A DNA stretch of 64,000 nt from Flavobacterium sp. 90 (GCF_004339525.1 NZ_SMGE01000001.1:3286001-3350000); one strand, 5' to 3'. Shown: positions 42,685-52,060, numbered from the stretch's first letter. Numbers and translations are program-made. Notes: generated by a model from the letters alone, not told the origin.

Positions 42685-43641
42685 TTAAAAATTAACCTCT
42701 CGGGCTACTTTATAACGGGCTTCGTTACTTTTAGTCCTCAAAATAATCTCACCAAGAAAACCTGCCAAGAATAACTGAGTTCCTAAAATCATAGTTGTCA
42801 AAGCAATAAAGAACCATGGATTACTGGTTATTAAACTATATTTCATTCCATTATACATATGGTATAATTTTGAAACTCCAATATAACCCGCCAATAAAAA
42901 TCCGATAATAAACATTAACGAACCCATTGCGCCAAATAAGTGCATTGGTCTTTTTCCGAATCGGGATAAAAACCAAATTGTGATCAAATCCAGAAAACCG
43001 TTTATAAAACGCTCCATTCCAAATTTAGTCTCACCATATTTACGAGCCTGATGAATAACAACTTTTTCTCCAATTTTATTAAAACCGGCATTTTTTGCCA
43101 AAACTGGAATGTATCGGTGCATTTCGCCTGAAACTTCTATGTTTTTCACAACCGTATTTTTGTACGCTTTTAATCCGCAATTAAAATCATTCAATTCAAC
43201 GCCTGAAGTTTTTCTGGCAGCCCAATTAAATAATTTCGAAGGAAGATTTTTTGCGACCACAGAATCGTAACGTTTCTTTTTCCAACCGGAAACCAAATCA
43301 AATTTCTGAGCTGTAATCATTTCATACAATCCAGGAATCTCATCCGGACTATCCTGCAAATCGGCGTCCATAGTAATAATCACATCACCTTGTGCTTTAG
43401 CAAAACCAGCATGCAAAGCTTGTGATTTTCCGAAGTTTTTCATGAAGCGAATCCCTTTTACATTGGAATTTTCCTTAGAAAAGCCTTCAATAATATTCCA
43501 AGAATCATCTGTACTACCATCATCTACAAAAATGATTTCATAAGAGTAATTGTTAGATTGCATCACTTTAATAATCCACGAATAGAGTTCTTTAAGTGAT
43601 TCCTCCTCGTTTAGAAGCGGTATAAGTATAGATAAATTCAT
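42685..43641 (-). CDS. Family 2 glycosyltransferase with membrane anchor (DPM1/ArnC-like)
   Basis: 318 aa. GT-A domain at 1-230 with NEEESLKELY, FVDDGSTDDSW (38-48) and the metal-binding DAD at 92-94 (MDADLQDSPDE). Two C-terminal membrane helices (about 235-258 and 275-300) anchor it. Such enzymes move a sugar from a nucleotide donor to polyprenyl phosphate for envelope glycan assembly. The DUF4199 gene lies 9 bp upstream on the same strand, so they share a transcript. Confidence 0.92.
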   Translation of the reverse strand: MNLSILIPLLNEEESLKELYSWIIKVMQSNNYSYEIIFVDDGSTDDSWNIIEGFSKENSNVKGIRFMKNFGKSQALHAGFAKAQGDVIITMDADLQDSPDEIPGLYEMITAQKFDLVSGWKKKRYDSVVAKNLPSKLFNWAARKTSGVELNDFNCGLKAYKNTVVKNIEVSGEMHRYIPVLAKNAGFNKIGEKVVIHQARKYGETKFGMERFINGFLDLITIWFLSRFGKRPMHLFGAMGSLMFIIGFLLAGYIGVSKLYHMYNGMKYSLITSNPWFFIALTTMILGTQLFLAGFLGEIILRTKSNEARYKVAREVNF

Positions 43642-43650
43642 TTATAATTT

Positions 43651-44178
43651 TTATTCTTGTGTAGATTTGCTTTTAAAAAATGCAGCTAAAATTAATCCTA
43701 AAATTGAGTAGCCAATAATGCTAAAAACCAATGCTTTTAATTGTTCTGTAGTTGAGAAAGGGCTATTTTCTTTCATTTTAGCTAAAGCTTCATTTATTGC
43801 AGAAGCCGGAGTTCCGAATTTTTGCAATGTTTCAGCCATATATTTAATAAGTAGCTGGTGAACCGTTTCTTTTGCTTCAGGATCAATTACATTAAATAAT
43901 AAGATGCTGAACAAAGTAGAAATTGCAATAGCGATTATTGTAGTTATAAAAAATGTAGTAAAGGCATCTTTAAAAGAGAAAAAACCGATTTCTTTTTTTG
44001 TTTTTGTAAGTAGCAAAATACCAACTACTACATAAATTACAAATGAAAGACCGCCAATCCAGCCAGAAACAAACAATTTTAAATCAATGGCATATATGGT
44101 TGCCGTGATTAACGCCAGAATAATACCTAAGGTAATTCCGTATGTAACTCCATTCTTTTTTATAACTTCATTGATCAT
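43651..44178 (-). CDS. DUF4199 domain-containing membrane protein
   Basis: 175 aa from the ATG at 44178 (MINEVIKKNGVTYGITLGIILAL). An upstream ATG would add 13 residues of unlikely sequence. Four membrane helices (about 12-30, 37-57, 73-96, 140-162) and FKDAFTTFFI between the second and third match DUF4199, a Bacteroidota family of unknown function. It is the first gene of an operon with the glycosyltransferase. Confidence 0.88.
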   Translation of the reverse strand: MINEVIKKNGVTYGITLGIILALITATIYAIDLKLFVSGWIGGLSFVIYVVVGILLLTKTKKEIGFFSFKDAFTTFFITTIIAIAISTLFSILLFNVIDPEAKETVHQLLIKYMAETLQKFGTPASAINEALAKMKENSPFSTTEQLKALVFSIIGYSILGLILAAFFKSKSTQE

Positions 44179-44282
44179 ATTTCTATATGTTTTAAAATTA
44201 ATCCACAAATATAGCAATTCCCAATATAATGAGAGGTAAAAAAAGCTTTTTGAATTTAACTAAAAAAAAGTGGGCTAAAGAT

Positions 44283-44311
44283 TTGTATATTAAAAAAGAA
44301 TTGTAAATTTG
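44283..44311 (+). promoter_or_regulatory. Bacteroidota-type promoter of rpmE2
   Basis: TTG (44283-44285), 18 bp, then TAAATTTG (44304-44311). This matches the Flavobacterium consensus and lies about 120 bp upstream of the L31 start. Confidence 0.65.
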
Positions 44312-44429
44312 CAGACTCAAAATAATTAAAATTTTAAACAAAAAAAAGAGTATCCTTTGTTTACACCTTTTTCTAACCATGGAAAAGCTTCAAAATAAAA
44401 ATGCTCTGAACAATAAATAAAAGAAAAAG

Positions 44430-44684
44430 ATGAAAAAAGGAATTCACCCAGAAAATTACAGATTAGTTGCATTTAAAGACATGTCAAATGACGAAGTTTT
44501 TATCACTAAATCTACTGCAGATACAAAAGAAACAATTGAAGTTGACGGAGTTGAGTATCCAGTTGTAAAAATGGAGATTTCTAGAACATCTCACCCTTTT
44601 TACACTGGTAAATCTAAACTTATCGATACTGCAGGACGTATTGATAAATTTAAAACTAAATATGCAAAACACGTTAAAAACTAA
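44430..44684 (+). CDS. rpmE2: 50S ribosomal protein L31 type B
   Basis: 84 aa. [29 protein letters not shown] and [33 protein letters not shown] are hallmark L31 blocks. The zinc-binding Cys residues of type A are absent, making this the zinc-independent type B form. In this genus type B is often the only L31. It is transcribed alone from its own promoter with a strong terminator 20 bp downstream. Confidence 0.96.
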   Translation: MKKGIHPENYRLVAFKDMSNDEVFITKSTADTKETIEVDGVEYPVVKMEISRTSHPFYTGKSKLIDTAGRIDKFKTKYAKHVKN

Positions 44685-44703
44685 TAACTGTTTTTATTTA
44701 TAC

Positions 44704-44732
44704 AAAAGCCTTCCAATTGGAAGGCTTTTTTT
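44704..44732 (+). terminator. Terminator of rpmE2
   Basis: AAAAGCCTTCCAA and TTGGAAGGCTTTT form a 13-bp perfect inverted repeat followed by further T residues. Confidence 0.92.
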
Positions 44733-44749
44733 ATGGAGTTGTAAAAATT

Positions 44750-44900
44750 TAACCGCAAAGTGCGCAAAGATTTTTATCTGGCAGTATGTTTAGAAAGTGC
44801 ATCCCGAAGCCTCGGGACGCAAAGCTACATCTGCAGAAAGCTTTGCGAGCTTTACTTTTTATAAAAACTTAATAATATAAACTTTGCGCACTTTGCGGTA
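44750..44900. repeat. Terminal inverted-repeat element, GCAAAGTGCGCAAAG arms
   Basis: TAACCGCAAAGTGCGCAAAG (44750-44769) is inversely repeated as CTTTGCGCACTTTGCGGTA (44882-44900), a 19-bp perfect arm pair enclosing 112 bp. The inside has TCCCGAAGCCTCGGGA and AGCTTTGCGAGCTTT hairpins. No open frame. It is MITE-like in size and form. Confidence 0.7.
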
Positions 44901-45052
44901 AAATGATTGTTAATATAAAAAACACGTTAACCCAAAAAAGCAATTATTTTCTTATTTTGGATATGGGTACTTTTAATCAAACCCATAAAATATTTGTAAC
45001 TTTGAGCTCGATAACCAAATCAGATTTTAACAAGTACCAAATATTTTTATTT

Positions 45053-46228
45053 ATGAATTACATTCTTTTTGACGGTCCCGTCCGGAATGCTTTATTGCCT
45101 TTTACTTTTACAAGACCAGTTGCGGATATACTAATTGGAATAATGACGATTCGTCAAAAATGGGAAACGCGTTTAGGTTCGACTATAACTACTATTACTG
45201 AGGAATATTTATCAGAGAAATTTCCAATGGTAGAATTGGAAGAAAACGTAATGATTAACGCAGCGTATTTGCCAAATGATACTCTTGCCGAAATGGTTTC
45301 TAATCTAACAACAAATCAGGCTATATTTAAAGGCGATGATGTAATTGCTTTTTTTACAAATGAAAATCAGGAAGAAGTCGATTTTGATTCTTACGAAATA
45401 ATTCAATACAACGATGATTGTTTAACAGTTGAACATACATGGGATATCTTCTCTAAAAATGATGCTGCAATTCGTGAAGATTTTATTTATTTAACAGAAG
45501 ATAGAAAGTCGCAACAAATTCCGAAAAGTGTTAATGTTATTGCGCCGGAAAATATATTTATTGAAGAAGGAGCAAAATTAGAATTTGTTACTCTAAATGC
45601 TTCAAGCGGACCAATATATATAGGAAAGAATTCTGAAATCATGGAAGGAACTGTAATTCGTGGTCCTTTTGTTTTATGCGAAAATGCACAAGTAAAACTA
45701 AACGCCAAGGTTTACGGTGCAACAACAGTTGGTCCAGGATCAAGAATTGGAGGAGAAGTTAAAAATTCGGTTCTTTTTGCTAATTCAAATAAAGGGCACG
45801 ATGGATTTTTAGGTGATTCTGTTTTGGGCGAATGGTGTAATATTGGTGCTGATAGCAATAATTCGAACCTGAAAAACAACTATGAAGAAGTGAAATTATG
45901 GAGCTATGAGACGGAAGGGTTTGCAAAAACCGGACTTCAATTTTGTGGTTTAATGATGGGAGATCATAGTAAATGCGGAATTAACACGATGTTTAATACC
46001 GGAACTGTAGTAGGAGTGAGCGCTAATATTTTTGGAAGTGGTTTTCCTCGCAATTTTGTTCCGAGTTTTTCTTGGGGTGGAGCAGCAGGTTTTACTACTT
46101 ATGTAACCAAAAAAGCTTTTGAAACAGCAAGATTAGTTATGGGAAGACGAAACATAGATTTTGATGAAACAGAATCTGCGATCTTAGAACATATTTTTGA
46201 GGAAACTAAAAAATGGAGAAAAGACTAA
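45053..46228 (+). CDS. GlmU-family putative sugar nucleotidyltransferase
   Basis: 391 aa from the ATG at 45053 (MNYILFDGPVRNALLPFTFTRPVADILIG). The frame extends 50 codons upstream, but that part crosses the repeat element and promoter region and looks non-coding. The N-terminal part resembles a degenerate nucleotidyltransferase, and the C-terminal half has left-handed beta-helix hexapeptides (SEIMEGTVIRGPFVLCENAQVKLNAKVYGATTVGPGSRIGGEV). Family members are conserved in Bacteroidota and presumed to make activated sugars; substrate unknown. Confidence 0.87.
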   Translation: MNYILFDGPVRNALLPFTFTRPVADILIGIMTIRQKWETRLGSTITTITEEYLSEKFPMVELEENVMINAAYLPNDTLAEMVSNLTTNQAIFKGDDVIAFFTNENQEEVDFDSYEIIQYNDDCLTVEHTWDIFSKNDAAIREDFIYLTEDRKSQQIPKSVNVIAPENIFIEEGAKLEFVTLNASSGPIYIGKNSEIMEGTVIRGPFVLCENAQVKLNAKVYGATTVGPGSRIGGEVKNSVLFANSNKGHDGFLGDSVLGEWCNIGADSNNSNLKNNYEEVKLWSYETEGFAKTGLQFCGLMMGDHSKCGINTMFNTGTVVGVSANIFGSGFPRNFVPSFSWGGAAGFTTYVTKKAFETARLVMGRRNIDFDETESAILEHIFEETKKWRKD

Positions 46229-46272
46229 TTTTAATGTGATAATTAGTCAATTTGAAAATTAGATAATTTAGC

Positions 46273-46306
46273 AAACCCCGACAGGTCTTAGAACTTGTCG
46301 GGTTTT
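46273..46306. terminator. Terminator after the GlmU-like gene
   Basis: AAACCCCGACAGGT pairs with AACTTGTCGGGTTTT with one bulge, loop CTTAG, followed by T-rich sequence. Confidence 0.78.
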
Positions 46307-46320
46307 GTTTTTGCTTTTTT

Positions 46321-46411
46321 TGCCACAGATTAGATGATTAGAAAAGATTTTTTTTGCAAAGACTAAAATTTTTTAGAAAAATAATCAGTAAAAATCCTTT
46401 AATCTGTGGCT
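46321..46411. repeat. Imperfect palindrome, GCCACAGATTA arms
   Basis: GCCACAGATTAGATGATTAG (from 46322) is matched by CCTTTAATCTGTGGC (ending 46410) around an AT-rich centre. It lies between the GlmU-like gene and the convergent PepSY-like gene and has the same form as the other long-arm palindromes. Confidence 0.6.
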
Positions 46412-46441
46412 GAAAATCTAATGTAAGATTTTAATTAAATG

Positions 46442-46885
46442 CTATTTATCGATTTTAGTAAAATCTCCTTTTAGATTGAATTTTAATTCTAGACCGTTGG
46501 TTAGTTTTGTTTCGTAGCTTGAAGATCCTAGTTCTATTTTGGTTATTTTTTCTTTAGGGAAATTTGTTTTCACATAAGAAGCAATTTTTTTTGGAATAAT
46601 AGAGCTTGGAATTTTAGAGCCCTTAGCATCTACTTCTTTCCAATTTCCTTTTTTATCAAATTCAATTTCGGTTTTATTATCGTACTGAACTTTGTATTCT
46701 GTTGAGAGAATTTCTTTGTCTTCTAATATATAGCTCGGTTTTTTCGATCCAAAGTGAGCTTTTAAGAAAGTTTGAGCATTCGCCGGTAAAGCTTCTTTTT
46801 TAATTACGGTTTTTTGTGCATTTGCAGAAAATCCAAATATTAATCCTGCAATTAGACAGATCGTCAAGTTTAATTTCGTTCTCAT
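46442..46885 (-). CDS. Exported PepSY-like domain protein
   Basis: 147 aa. Signal peptide to residue 23 (FGFSANAQ), then two repeats of a PepSY-like module: LPANAQTFLKAHFGSKKPSYILEDKE...YKVQYDNKTEIEFDKKGNWKEVDAK and IPKKIASYVKTNFPKEKITKIELGSSSYETKLTNGLELKFNLKGDFTKID. Such periplasmic proteins are frequent in Bacteroidota, often inferred to inhibit proteases or bind peptides. No operon partner. Confidence 0.86.
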   Translation of the reverse strand: MRTKLNLTICLIAGLIFGFSANAQKTVIKKEALPANAQTFLKAHFGSKKPSYILEDKEILSTEYKVQYDNKTEIEFDKKGNWKEVDAKGSKIPSSIIPKKIASYVKTNFPKEKITKIELGSSSYETKLTNGLELKFNLKGDFTKIDK

Positions 46886-47034
46886 ATTTTCCTGATTTTT
46901 AAATTTTTATACAAGATAAGATTAAAATTTTGAAATATGAAAAGACAATTGTTGTTTCGTTCGTTGCGATTTAGGTATTATTTAATTGGTATATTATCTA
47001 ATTAACACATTTTCAAAATTATCTAATTTTCAAA

Positions 47035-47065
47035 TTGGCACATTATCTAATTAAATCTATCTTTG
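47035..47065 (+). promoter_or_regulatory. Bacteroidota-type promoter of the ABC-F gene
   Basis: TTG (47035-47037), 20 bp, then TATCTTTG (47058-47065), 63 bp upstream of the ATG. Confidence 0.65.
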
Positions 47066-47128
47066 CACCACGAAAAAAATGGGTTAACAGCTAAACGATT
47101 AACCGATTAAACAAATTCACAGAAAGTA

Positions 47129-48763
47129 ATGATTACAGTTAACGATATTTCGGTTCAGTTTGGTGGGACTACATTATTTAGCGATGTTTCTTTTGCTATA
47201 AATGAAAATGATAAAATTGCCCTTATGGGTAAAAATGGTGCGGGAAAATCGACACTTTTAAAAATAATTGCAGGTCAAAGCAAACCTTCTACCGGAAGTA
47301 TTTCGACTCCAAAAGACGCTGTAGTAGCTTATTTGCCTCAGCATTTGTTGACTAAAGATGGTTCTACTGTAATGGAAGAAGCATCAAAAGCTTTTGGTGA
47401 AATTTTTAAAATGAAAGCTGAAATCGACGAAATCAACGAGCAATTAACGGTTCGTACAGATTATGAAAGTGATGCTTACATGAAATTGATCGAAAGAGTT
47501 TCTGACTTAAGCGAGAAATTTTATGCGATCGAAGAAGTAAATTACGAAGCTGAAGTTGAAAAAATTCTTGTTGGTTTAGGATTTGAACGTGAAGATTTTA
47601 CACGTCAGACTTCTGAGTTTTCAGGAGGATGGAGAATGCGTATCGAATTGGCAAAGATCCTATTGCAAAAACCGGACTTAATTTTACTGGATGAGCCAAC
47701 CAACCATATGGATATTGAAAGTATTCAATGGTTAGAAGAGTTTTTGATTAATTCAGCAAAAGCAGTTGTGGTAATCTCGCACGATAGAGCGTTTGTAGAT
47801 AATATTACCAATCGTACTATTGAAGTTACAATGGGAAGAATTTACGATTATAAAGCAAAATATTCTCATTACTTAGAATTAAGAAAAGACCGACGTATTC
47901 ACCAACAAAAAGCATACGATGAGCAACAAAAAATGATTGCTGATAACAGAGCTTTTATTGATCGTTTTAAAGGAACTTTCTCTAAAACAGATGCGGTTCA
48001 GTCTCGTGTTAAAATGCTTGAGAAGTTGGTAATTGTTCAGGTTGATGAAGTAGATAATTCGGCATTAAAATTGAAATTTCCACCAGCAGCGCGTTCAGGA
48101 CAATATCCTGTTGTGGTAAAAGAACTTTCTAAATCATACGGAGATCATGTGGTTTTTAAAGATGCTAATATTGTTATCGAAAGAGGTGAGAAAGTTGCTT
48201 TTGTAGGTAAAAATGGTGAAGGAAAGTCGACTATGATTAAAGCGATCATGAAAGAAATTGGTATCGATGAAGGAAGTGTTGAAATTGGTCACAATTCTCA
48301 AATTGGATATTTTGCTCAAAATCAAGCTTCTTTATTAGACGAAAATGCTACTATTTTTGAAACTATTGATGATATTGCAGTTGGAGACGTTCGTACGCAA
48401 ATAAAAAACATTCTTGGAGCATTTATGTTTCAGGGAGATGATATTACTAAGAAGGTAAAAGTGCTTTCTGGAGGAGAAAAAACACGTTTGGCAATGATTA
48501 AATTATTATTGGAGCCTGTTAACTTATTGATTCTGGATGAGCCTTCGAATCACCTTGATATGAAGACCAAAGATATTATTAAAGATGCATTACGTGATTT
48601 TGACGGAACTTTAATTCTGGTTTCTCACGATCGTGATTTCCTTGACGGACTTGCAACTAAAGTATTTGAGTTTGGAAATAAACGAGTGAAAGAACATTTT
48701 GAAGATGTTGCAGGTTTCCTTGCTCACAAGAAAATGGATTCTATGAGAGAAATTGAAAAATAG
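47129..48763 (+). CDS. ABC-F family ATPase (ribosome-associated)
   Basis: 544 aa with two ATPase domains and no membrane segments. Walker A sites are GKNGAGKST and GKNGEGKST, signatures FSGGWRMR and LSGGEKTR, Walker B LILLDEPTNHMD and LLILDEPSNHLD. The P-site tRNA interaction linker lies between at about 240-300. ABC-F proteins act on the ribosome in translation, some giving antibiotic resistance; housekeeping is more likely here. A TTG-N20-TATCTTTG promoter is upstream and a terminator downstream. Confidence 0.93.
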   Translation: MITVNDISVQFGGTTLFSDVSFAINENDKIALMGKNGAGKSTLLKIIAGQSKPSTGSISTPKDAVVAYLPQHLLTKDGSTVMEEASKAFGEIFKMKAEIDEINEQLTVRTDYESDAYMKLIERVSDLSEKFYAIEEVNYEAEVEKILVGLGFEREDFTRQTSEFSGGWRMRIELAKILLQKPDLILLDEPTNHMDIESIQWLEEFLINSAKAVVVISHDRAFVDNITNRTIEVTMGRIYDYKAKYSHYLELRKDRRIHQQKAYDEQQKMIADNRAFIDRFKGTFSKTDAVQSRVKMLEKLVIVQVDEVDNSALKLKFPPAARSGQYPVVVKELSKSYGDHVVFKDANIVIERGEKVAFVGKNGEGKSTMIKAIMKEIGIDEGSVEIGHNSQIGYFAQNQASLLDENATIFETIDDIAVGDVRTQIKNILGAFMFQGDDITKKVKVLSGGEKTRLAMIKLLLEPVNLLILDEPSNHLDMKTKDIIKDALRDFDGTLILVSHDRDFLDGLATKVFEFGNKRVKEHFEDVAGFLAHKKMDSMREIEK

Positions 48764-48785
48764 ATTTAAGTCCTTATATAAAATT

Positions 48786-48819
48786 AAAAAAGCACAAGAT
48801 TTAAAACTTGTGCTTTTTT
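48786..48819. terminator. Bidirectional terminator between ABC-F and S41 genes
   Basis: AAAAAAGCACAAG and CTTGTGCTTTTTT form a 13-bp stem with an 8-nt loop, between convergent genes. Confidence 0.92.
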
Positions 48820-48842
48820 TGTGCTTTGTATTTTTTTGTCTT

Positions 48843-50315
48843 CTATTTTAATGCTCTCAAAAGTCCTTCGGGAGCTTTTTCAAGATACATTTGGTTTTTG
48901 ACACCATTCATAGCTTTAGAATCTGTAAAAGCCTGCAATGCTTTTTCGTTTCCTTGCTGAGCTCTTTTTCCGGTTGAACCGGTAATGTTTGAAATTGCAA
49001 TACTCAATAATGGCTCAGATGGATCTCCTAAAGTTCCTAAATTTCCAATAAGTTCCTTTTGCTCAATTGTTGGTTTTAAACCATCAGTGTATTCGCCAAA
49101 ATCAGCAGCATTTACAATTTTTAAAACCAAAGGTTGCATTGCATATTTATGATTTGGATTTCTATTTGTTTTACCAAAAGTTGGAGAATCATACACTGTA
49201 ATTGAGCCTACGTTTTTACCTACAGTTGTTTCACCTACTTTAATTACGGAAATATATGGTACTAAACCATTTATAACTAATTCACTTGCAGATGCAGTTC
49301 CGCCAGTTGTGATAACATAAATTTTACTCAAATTCAGACTATTAATTGGCGCTCCGTCCATTTTGTCTACAAATCTGTCATTAAGTGATTCTGCATCTTC
49401 ACTTTCGTAGTACGCATTTACTTTTGTATTCCATTTTATTTTAGCGAAAATTTTATCTTTAAATTGTCCGGTAATCATACTGGCTAAACGTGTTGCTGTT
49501 TGAATAGAGCCACCTCCGTTATATCTTAAATCCAAAACAAAATCAGTAATTCCCTGAGTTTTTAAATCGGCGAAAGCCGCATTAAGCTGAGCGTCATAAT
49601 TGGCGTAAAATCCGTTGTACATCAAATATCCAATCTTGTGACTTCCTGAAGTAATCACTTTATTAATAAAAATAGGATTTTCGTCTAAAGTGGTTTTTGC
49701 TAAAGAAACCGTTTTGCCATTTGGCGTCACAGTTGTTCCGTCGTAAGTAGCAAGATTAAGCGTATAACTATCGGCTCCTAAAAGTGATTGATAATTTGAA
49801 GCTGTTAATTGAGTTCCGTTTACTCCCGTAAACAAATCGCCACGTTTTATAGCTTTGGTTGATGCATTAGAATTTGGAAGAATATAGCGCACAAAACCTA
49901 CAAGCTCTGTTGTACTTCCTGGTTTATAGCTAAGTCTGAAATCAACACCATCATTCTTGGAAGTTCCCTGAAGTTCTTGTTCTAAGACAGTATAATCTTC
50001 AACAATCCAGCTAAAACGATCAATTGCCTGACCTTTCGGGAATTTGCTAATAGGTTTGTTTAGTAAATCCTGAAATAAATTTTCAGGAGTAGAATATCCT
50101 CTTAAAAATGAATTTAAAGCTTCTTGGTTGCTAAAGCGATTATCGGCTAAATTAGGTACGTCTGCTTGCCATAAATAATATTGATTTAATCCTTTCCAGA
50201 TAAAATTATTGATTTGCAAGTCGGCAGGAGCTGCAACATCATCTTGGTCTTCGCAGGATTGCAAAGAAAATGCAAGTAGGAATAAGAGTAATACGCTCTT
50301 TAAAATTGTTTTCAT
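48843..50315 (-). CDS. Lipoprotein S41-family serine protease
   Basis: 490 aa. Lipobox Cys at about 21 (FSLQSCEDQ). An N-terminal helical region and PDZ-like part (about 115-205, IKRGDLFTGVNGTQL) precede the tail-protease domain with FVLDLRYNGGGS and GGTASASELVINGL carrying the catalytic Ser. The C-terminal-processing-protease family trims periplasmic proteins. It is divergent from the ECF sigma operon, sharing a 244-bp spacer that probably holds both promoters, so co-regulation is possible. Confidence 0.92.
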   Translation of the reverse strand: MKTILKSVLLLFLLAFSLQSCEDQDDVAAPADLQINNFIWKGLNQYYLWQADVPNLADNRFSNQEALNSFLRGYSTPENLFQDLLNKPISKFPKGQAIDRFSWIVEDYTVLEQELQGTSKNDGVDFRLSYKPGSTTELVGFVRYILPNSNASTKAIKRGDLFTGVNGTQLTASNYQSLLGADSYTLNLATYDGTTVTPNGKTVSLAKTTLDENPIFINKVITSGSHKIGYLMYNGFYANYDAQLNAAFADLKTQGITDFVLDLRYNGGGSIQTATRLASMITGQFKDKIFAKIKWNTKVNAYYESEDAESLNDRFVDKMDGAPINSLNLSKIYVITTGGTASASELVINGLVPYISVIKVGETTVGKNVGSITVYDSPTFGKTNRNPNHKYAMQPLVLKIVNAADFGEYTDGLKPTIEQKELIGNLGTLGDPSEPLLSIAISNITGSTGKRAQQGNEKALQAFTDSKAMNGVKNQMYLEKAPEGLLRALK

Positions 50316-50559
50316 ATAGTGGTATCTATGTAATACTAACGTAAAAATAGTATCTTTAGTTTTAAGTGTAATAAGTTTATTTCATTTTTTTTAAGAAAAA
50401 AAATAAATTCGGATGTAACAAAAAGAATTGTGCCTCGTCTTGACTATATAAGCTAACGGGTAATTCTTCGGTTTATAGAATAAAAGGGAATTAGAATAAC
50501 CCTGATTATTTAATAAGAGTAGATTACACAAGAGACCAAAAAACCAAAACAATCATAAT

Positions 50560-51069
50560 ATGAACCAGATTGTGTTTATAGAATTAGTAAATCCTTTTAA
50601 AGACAAAGTTTTTCGTCTGGCAAAAAGATTGCTTACCAGTACCGAGGAAGCCGAAGATGCTACTCAGGAAGTAATGGTGAAATTATGGAATAAAAAAGAT
50701 AATTTGGATGCATACAATAATATAGAAGCTGTTGCGATGACAATGACTAAAAATTATTGTCTGGATCAGTTAAAATCGAAAAGAGCAGGAAATCTTAAAA
50801 TAGTCCATAATAATTTTACAGATCGGGAACCTCAATTGGATAAAAAACTGGAAGATTCTAATAGTCTGGAATGGGTTGAGAAAATTATAAGTCAGTTGCC
50901 TGAACAACTTCAAATATTAATTCAGTTGCGCGATGTTGAACAATATGAATTTGATGAAATCGCAAAAATTGTCAACATGAATGAAACGGCTATTCGGGTG
51001 GCACTTTCGAGAGCGAGAAAAAAAATACGAGAATCAATGGTTAATACACACAGTTATGGAATTAGATAA
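50560..51069 (+). CDS. RNA polymerase ECF sigma factor
   Basis: 169 aa. Region 2 at about 10-75 (DKVFRLAKRLLTSTEEAEDATQEVMVKLW) and region 4 at about 105-160 (SQLPEQLQILIQLRDVEQYEFDEIAKIVNMNETAIRVALSRARKKIRE) are complete, with no extra domain. It directs RNA polymerase to a private promoter set. The downstream membrane protein overlaps its end by 14 bp and is the likely anti-sigma factor. Signal unknown. Confidence 0.94.
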   Translation: MNQIVFIELVNPFKDKVFRLAKRLLTSTEEAEDATQEVMVKLWNKKDNLDAYNNIEAVAMTMTKNYCLDQLKSKRAGNLKIVHNNFTDREPQLDKKLEDSNSLEWVEKIISQLPEQLQILIQLRDVEQYEFDEIAKIVNMNETAIRVALSRARKKIRESMVNTHSYGIR

Positions 51070-51514
51070 AATAGAAAATATATTAGAAAAATACTTTCAG
51101 GGAGAAACTTCTATTGCAGAAGAAAAGGAGTTAAAAGAATACTTTTCGTCATCAAATGTTGCGCAGCATTTGGAGCAATACAAACCAATGTTTGGTTATT
51201 TCTCTCAGGTAAAAGAGCAAAAATCGACGCAGGAAATACCACTACAAACTAAAAAACGAAATGTTGCGTGGTTATCAATTGCGGCTTCAGCTGTTCTTTT
51301 ACTAGGAATAGGAACCTTTTTTTATGTGAGCCAAAAAACTGCAACTCCAGTTGTAGCGCAATCAGAATTAGGAACCTATGACAATCCTGAAGAAGCACTT
51401 GCGGCAACGCAAAAAGCTTTAGCATTATTGTCAAACAATGTTAATGTAGGTATCGAAAGTGTACAATACGTTAAAGAATATGAACAATCAAAAAACAAAA
51501 TTTTTAAACAATAA
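51056..51514 (+). CDS. Probable single-pass anti-sigma factor
   Basis: 152 aa from the ATG at 51056 (MELDKIENILEKYFQGETSIAEEKELKEYF), overlapping the sigma gene. The N-terminal helical region resembles an anti-sigma domain (ILEKYFxGETSxxEE is typical of Bacteroidota FecR-like/anti-sigma starts). One membrane helix follows (NVAWLSIAASAVLLLGIGTFFYV, about 73-95), then a short periplasmic tail. No full FecR domain is present. The role is inferred from position and topology. Confidence 0.82.
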   Translation: MELDKIENILEKYFQGETSIAEEKELKEYFSSSNVAQHLEQYKPMFGYFSQVKEQKSTQEIPLQTKKRNVAWLSIAASAVLLLGIGTFFYVSQKTATPVVAQSELGTYDNPEEALAATQKALALLSNNVNVGIESVQYVKEYEQSKNKIFKQ

Positions 51515-51531
51515 TTAAAATTCAATCAAAA

Positions 51532-52059
51532 ATGAAAAATTTCATCATAACACTAGTTTTCGCATTCGTTACACAAGCTTTTTACGCACAAGGTGCTTTT
51601 GACAAATTTGATGGTCAGGACGATGTAACATCTGTGATTGTAAACAAAAAAATGTTTGATTTAATGAGTAAAGTAAAAGCTGATGGTTCTGATAAAGAAA
51701 CGCAGCAGTATATTAATCTGATTAAAAAATTAGACTACTTAAAAGTGTTTACTACGAAGAATCCAAAAATTGAAGCTGATATGAAAGCTGCTGCAGACAA
51801 ATACATTAAAACTGCTGGTTTAGAAGAATTAATGAGAGTAAACGACAGTGGAAAAAATGTTCGTATAATGGTAAAATCAGGCGCAAGCGATACGCAAATT
51901 AAAGAATTGCTAATGTTTGTTGATGGAGCCAAAAACGACGAAACTGTTTTGCTTTCTCTAACCGGTAACTTTGATTTAAACGAAATTTCAGTACTAACGG
52001 ATAAGATGCAACTTCCTGGTGGTTCTGATCTTAAAAAAGCTTCTAAAGGCAAAAAATAA
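51532..52059 (+). CDS. Exported DUF4252 protein
   Basis: 175 aa. Signal peptide ending FYAQG, then the DUF4252 domain: VIVNKKMFDLMSKV, LDYLKVFTTKNPKIEADMKAAADKYI, EELMRVNDSGKNVRIMVKSG and ELLMFVDGAKNDETVLLSLTGNFDLNEIS. DUF4252 proteins of Bacteroidota are periplasmic and often sit in ECF sigma operons. It is the third gene of the sigma operon, 17 bp after the anti-sigma gene. Function unknown. Confidence 0.88.
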   Translation: MKNFIITLVFAFVTQAFYAQGAFDKFDGQDDVTSVIVNKKMFDLMSKVKADGSDKETQQYINLIKKLDYLKVFTTKNPKIEADMKAAADKYIKTAGLEELMRVNDSGKNVRIMVKSGASDTQIKELLMFVDGAKNDETVLLSLTGNFDLNEISVLTDKMQLPGGSDLKKASKGKK

Positions 52060-52060
52060 T

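Noticed and set aside
44903..45052. 50-codon extension of the GlmU-like gene
   Set aside because: It begins directly after the inverted-repeat element and the family start MNYILFDGPVRN is at 45053.
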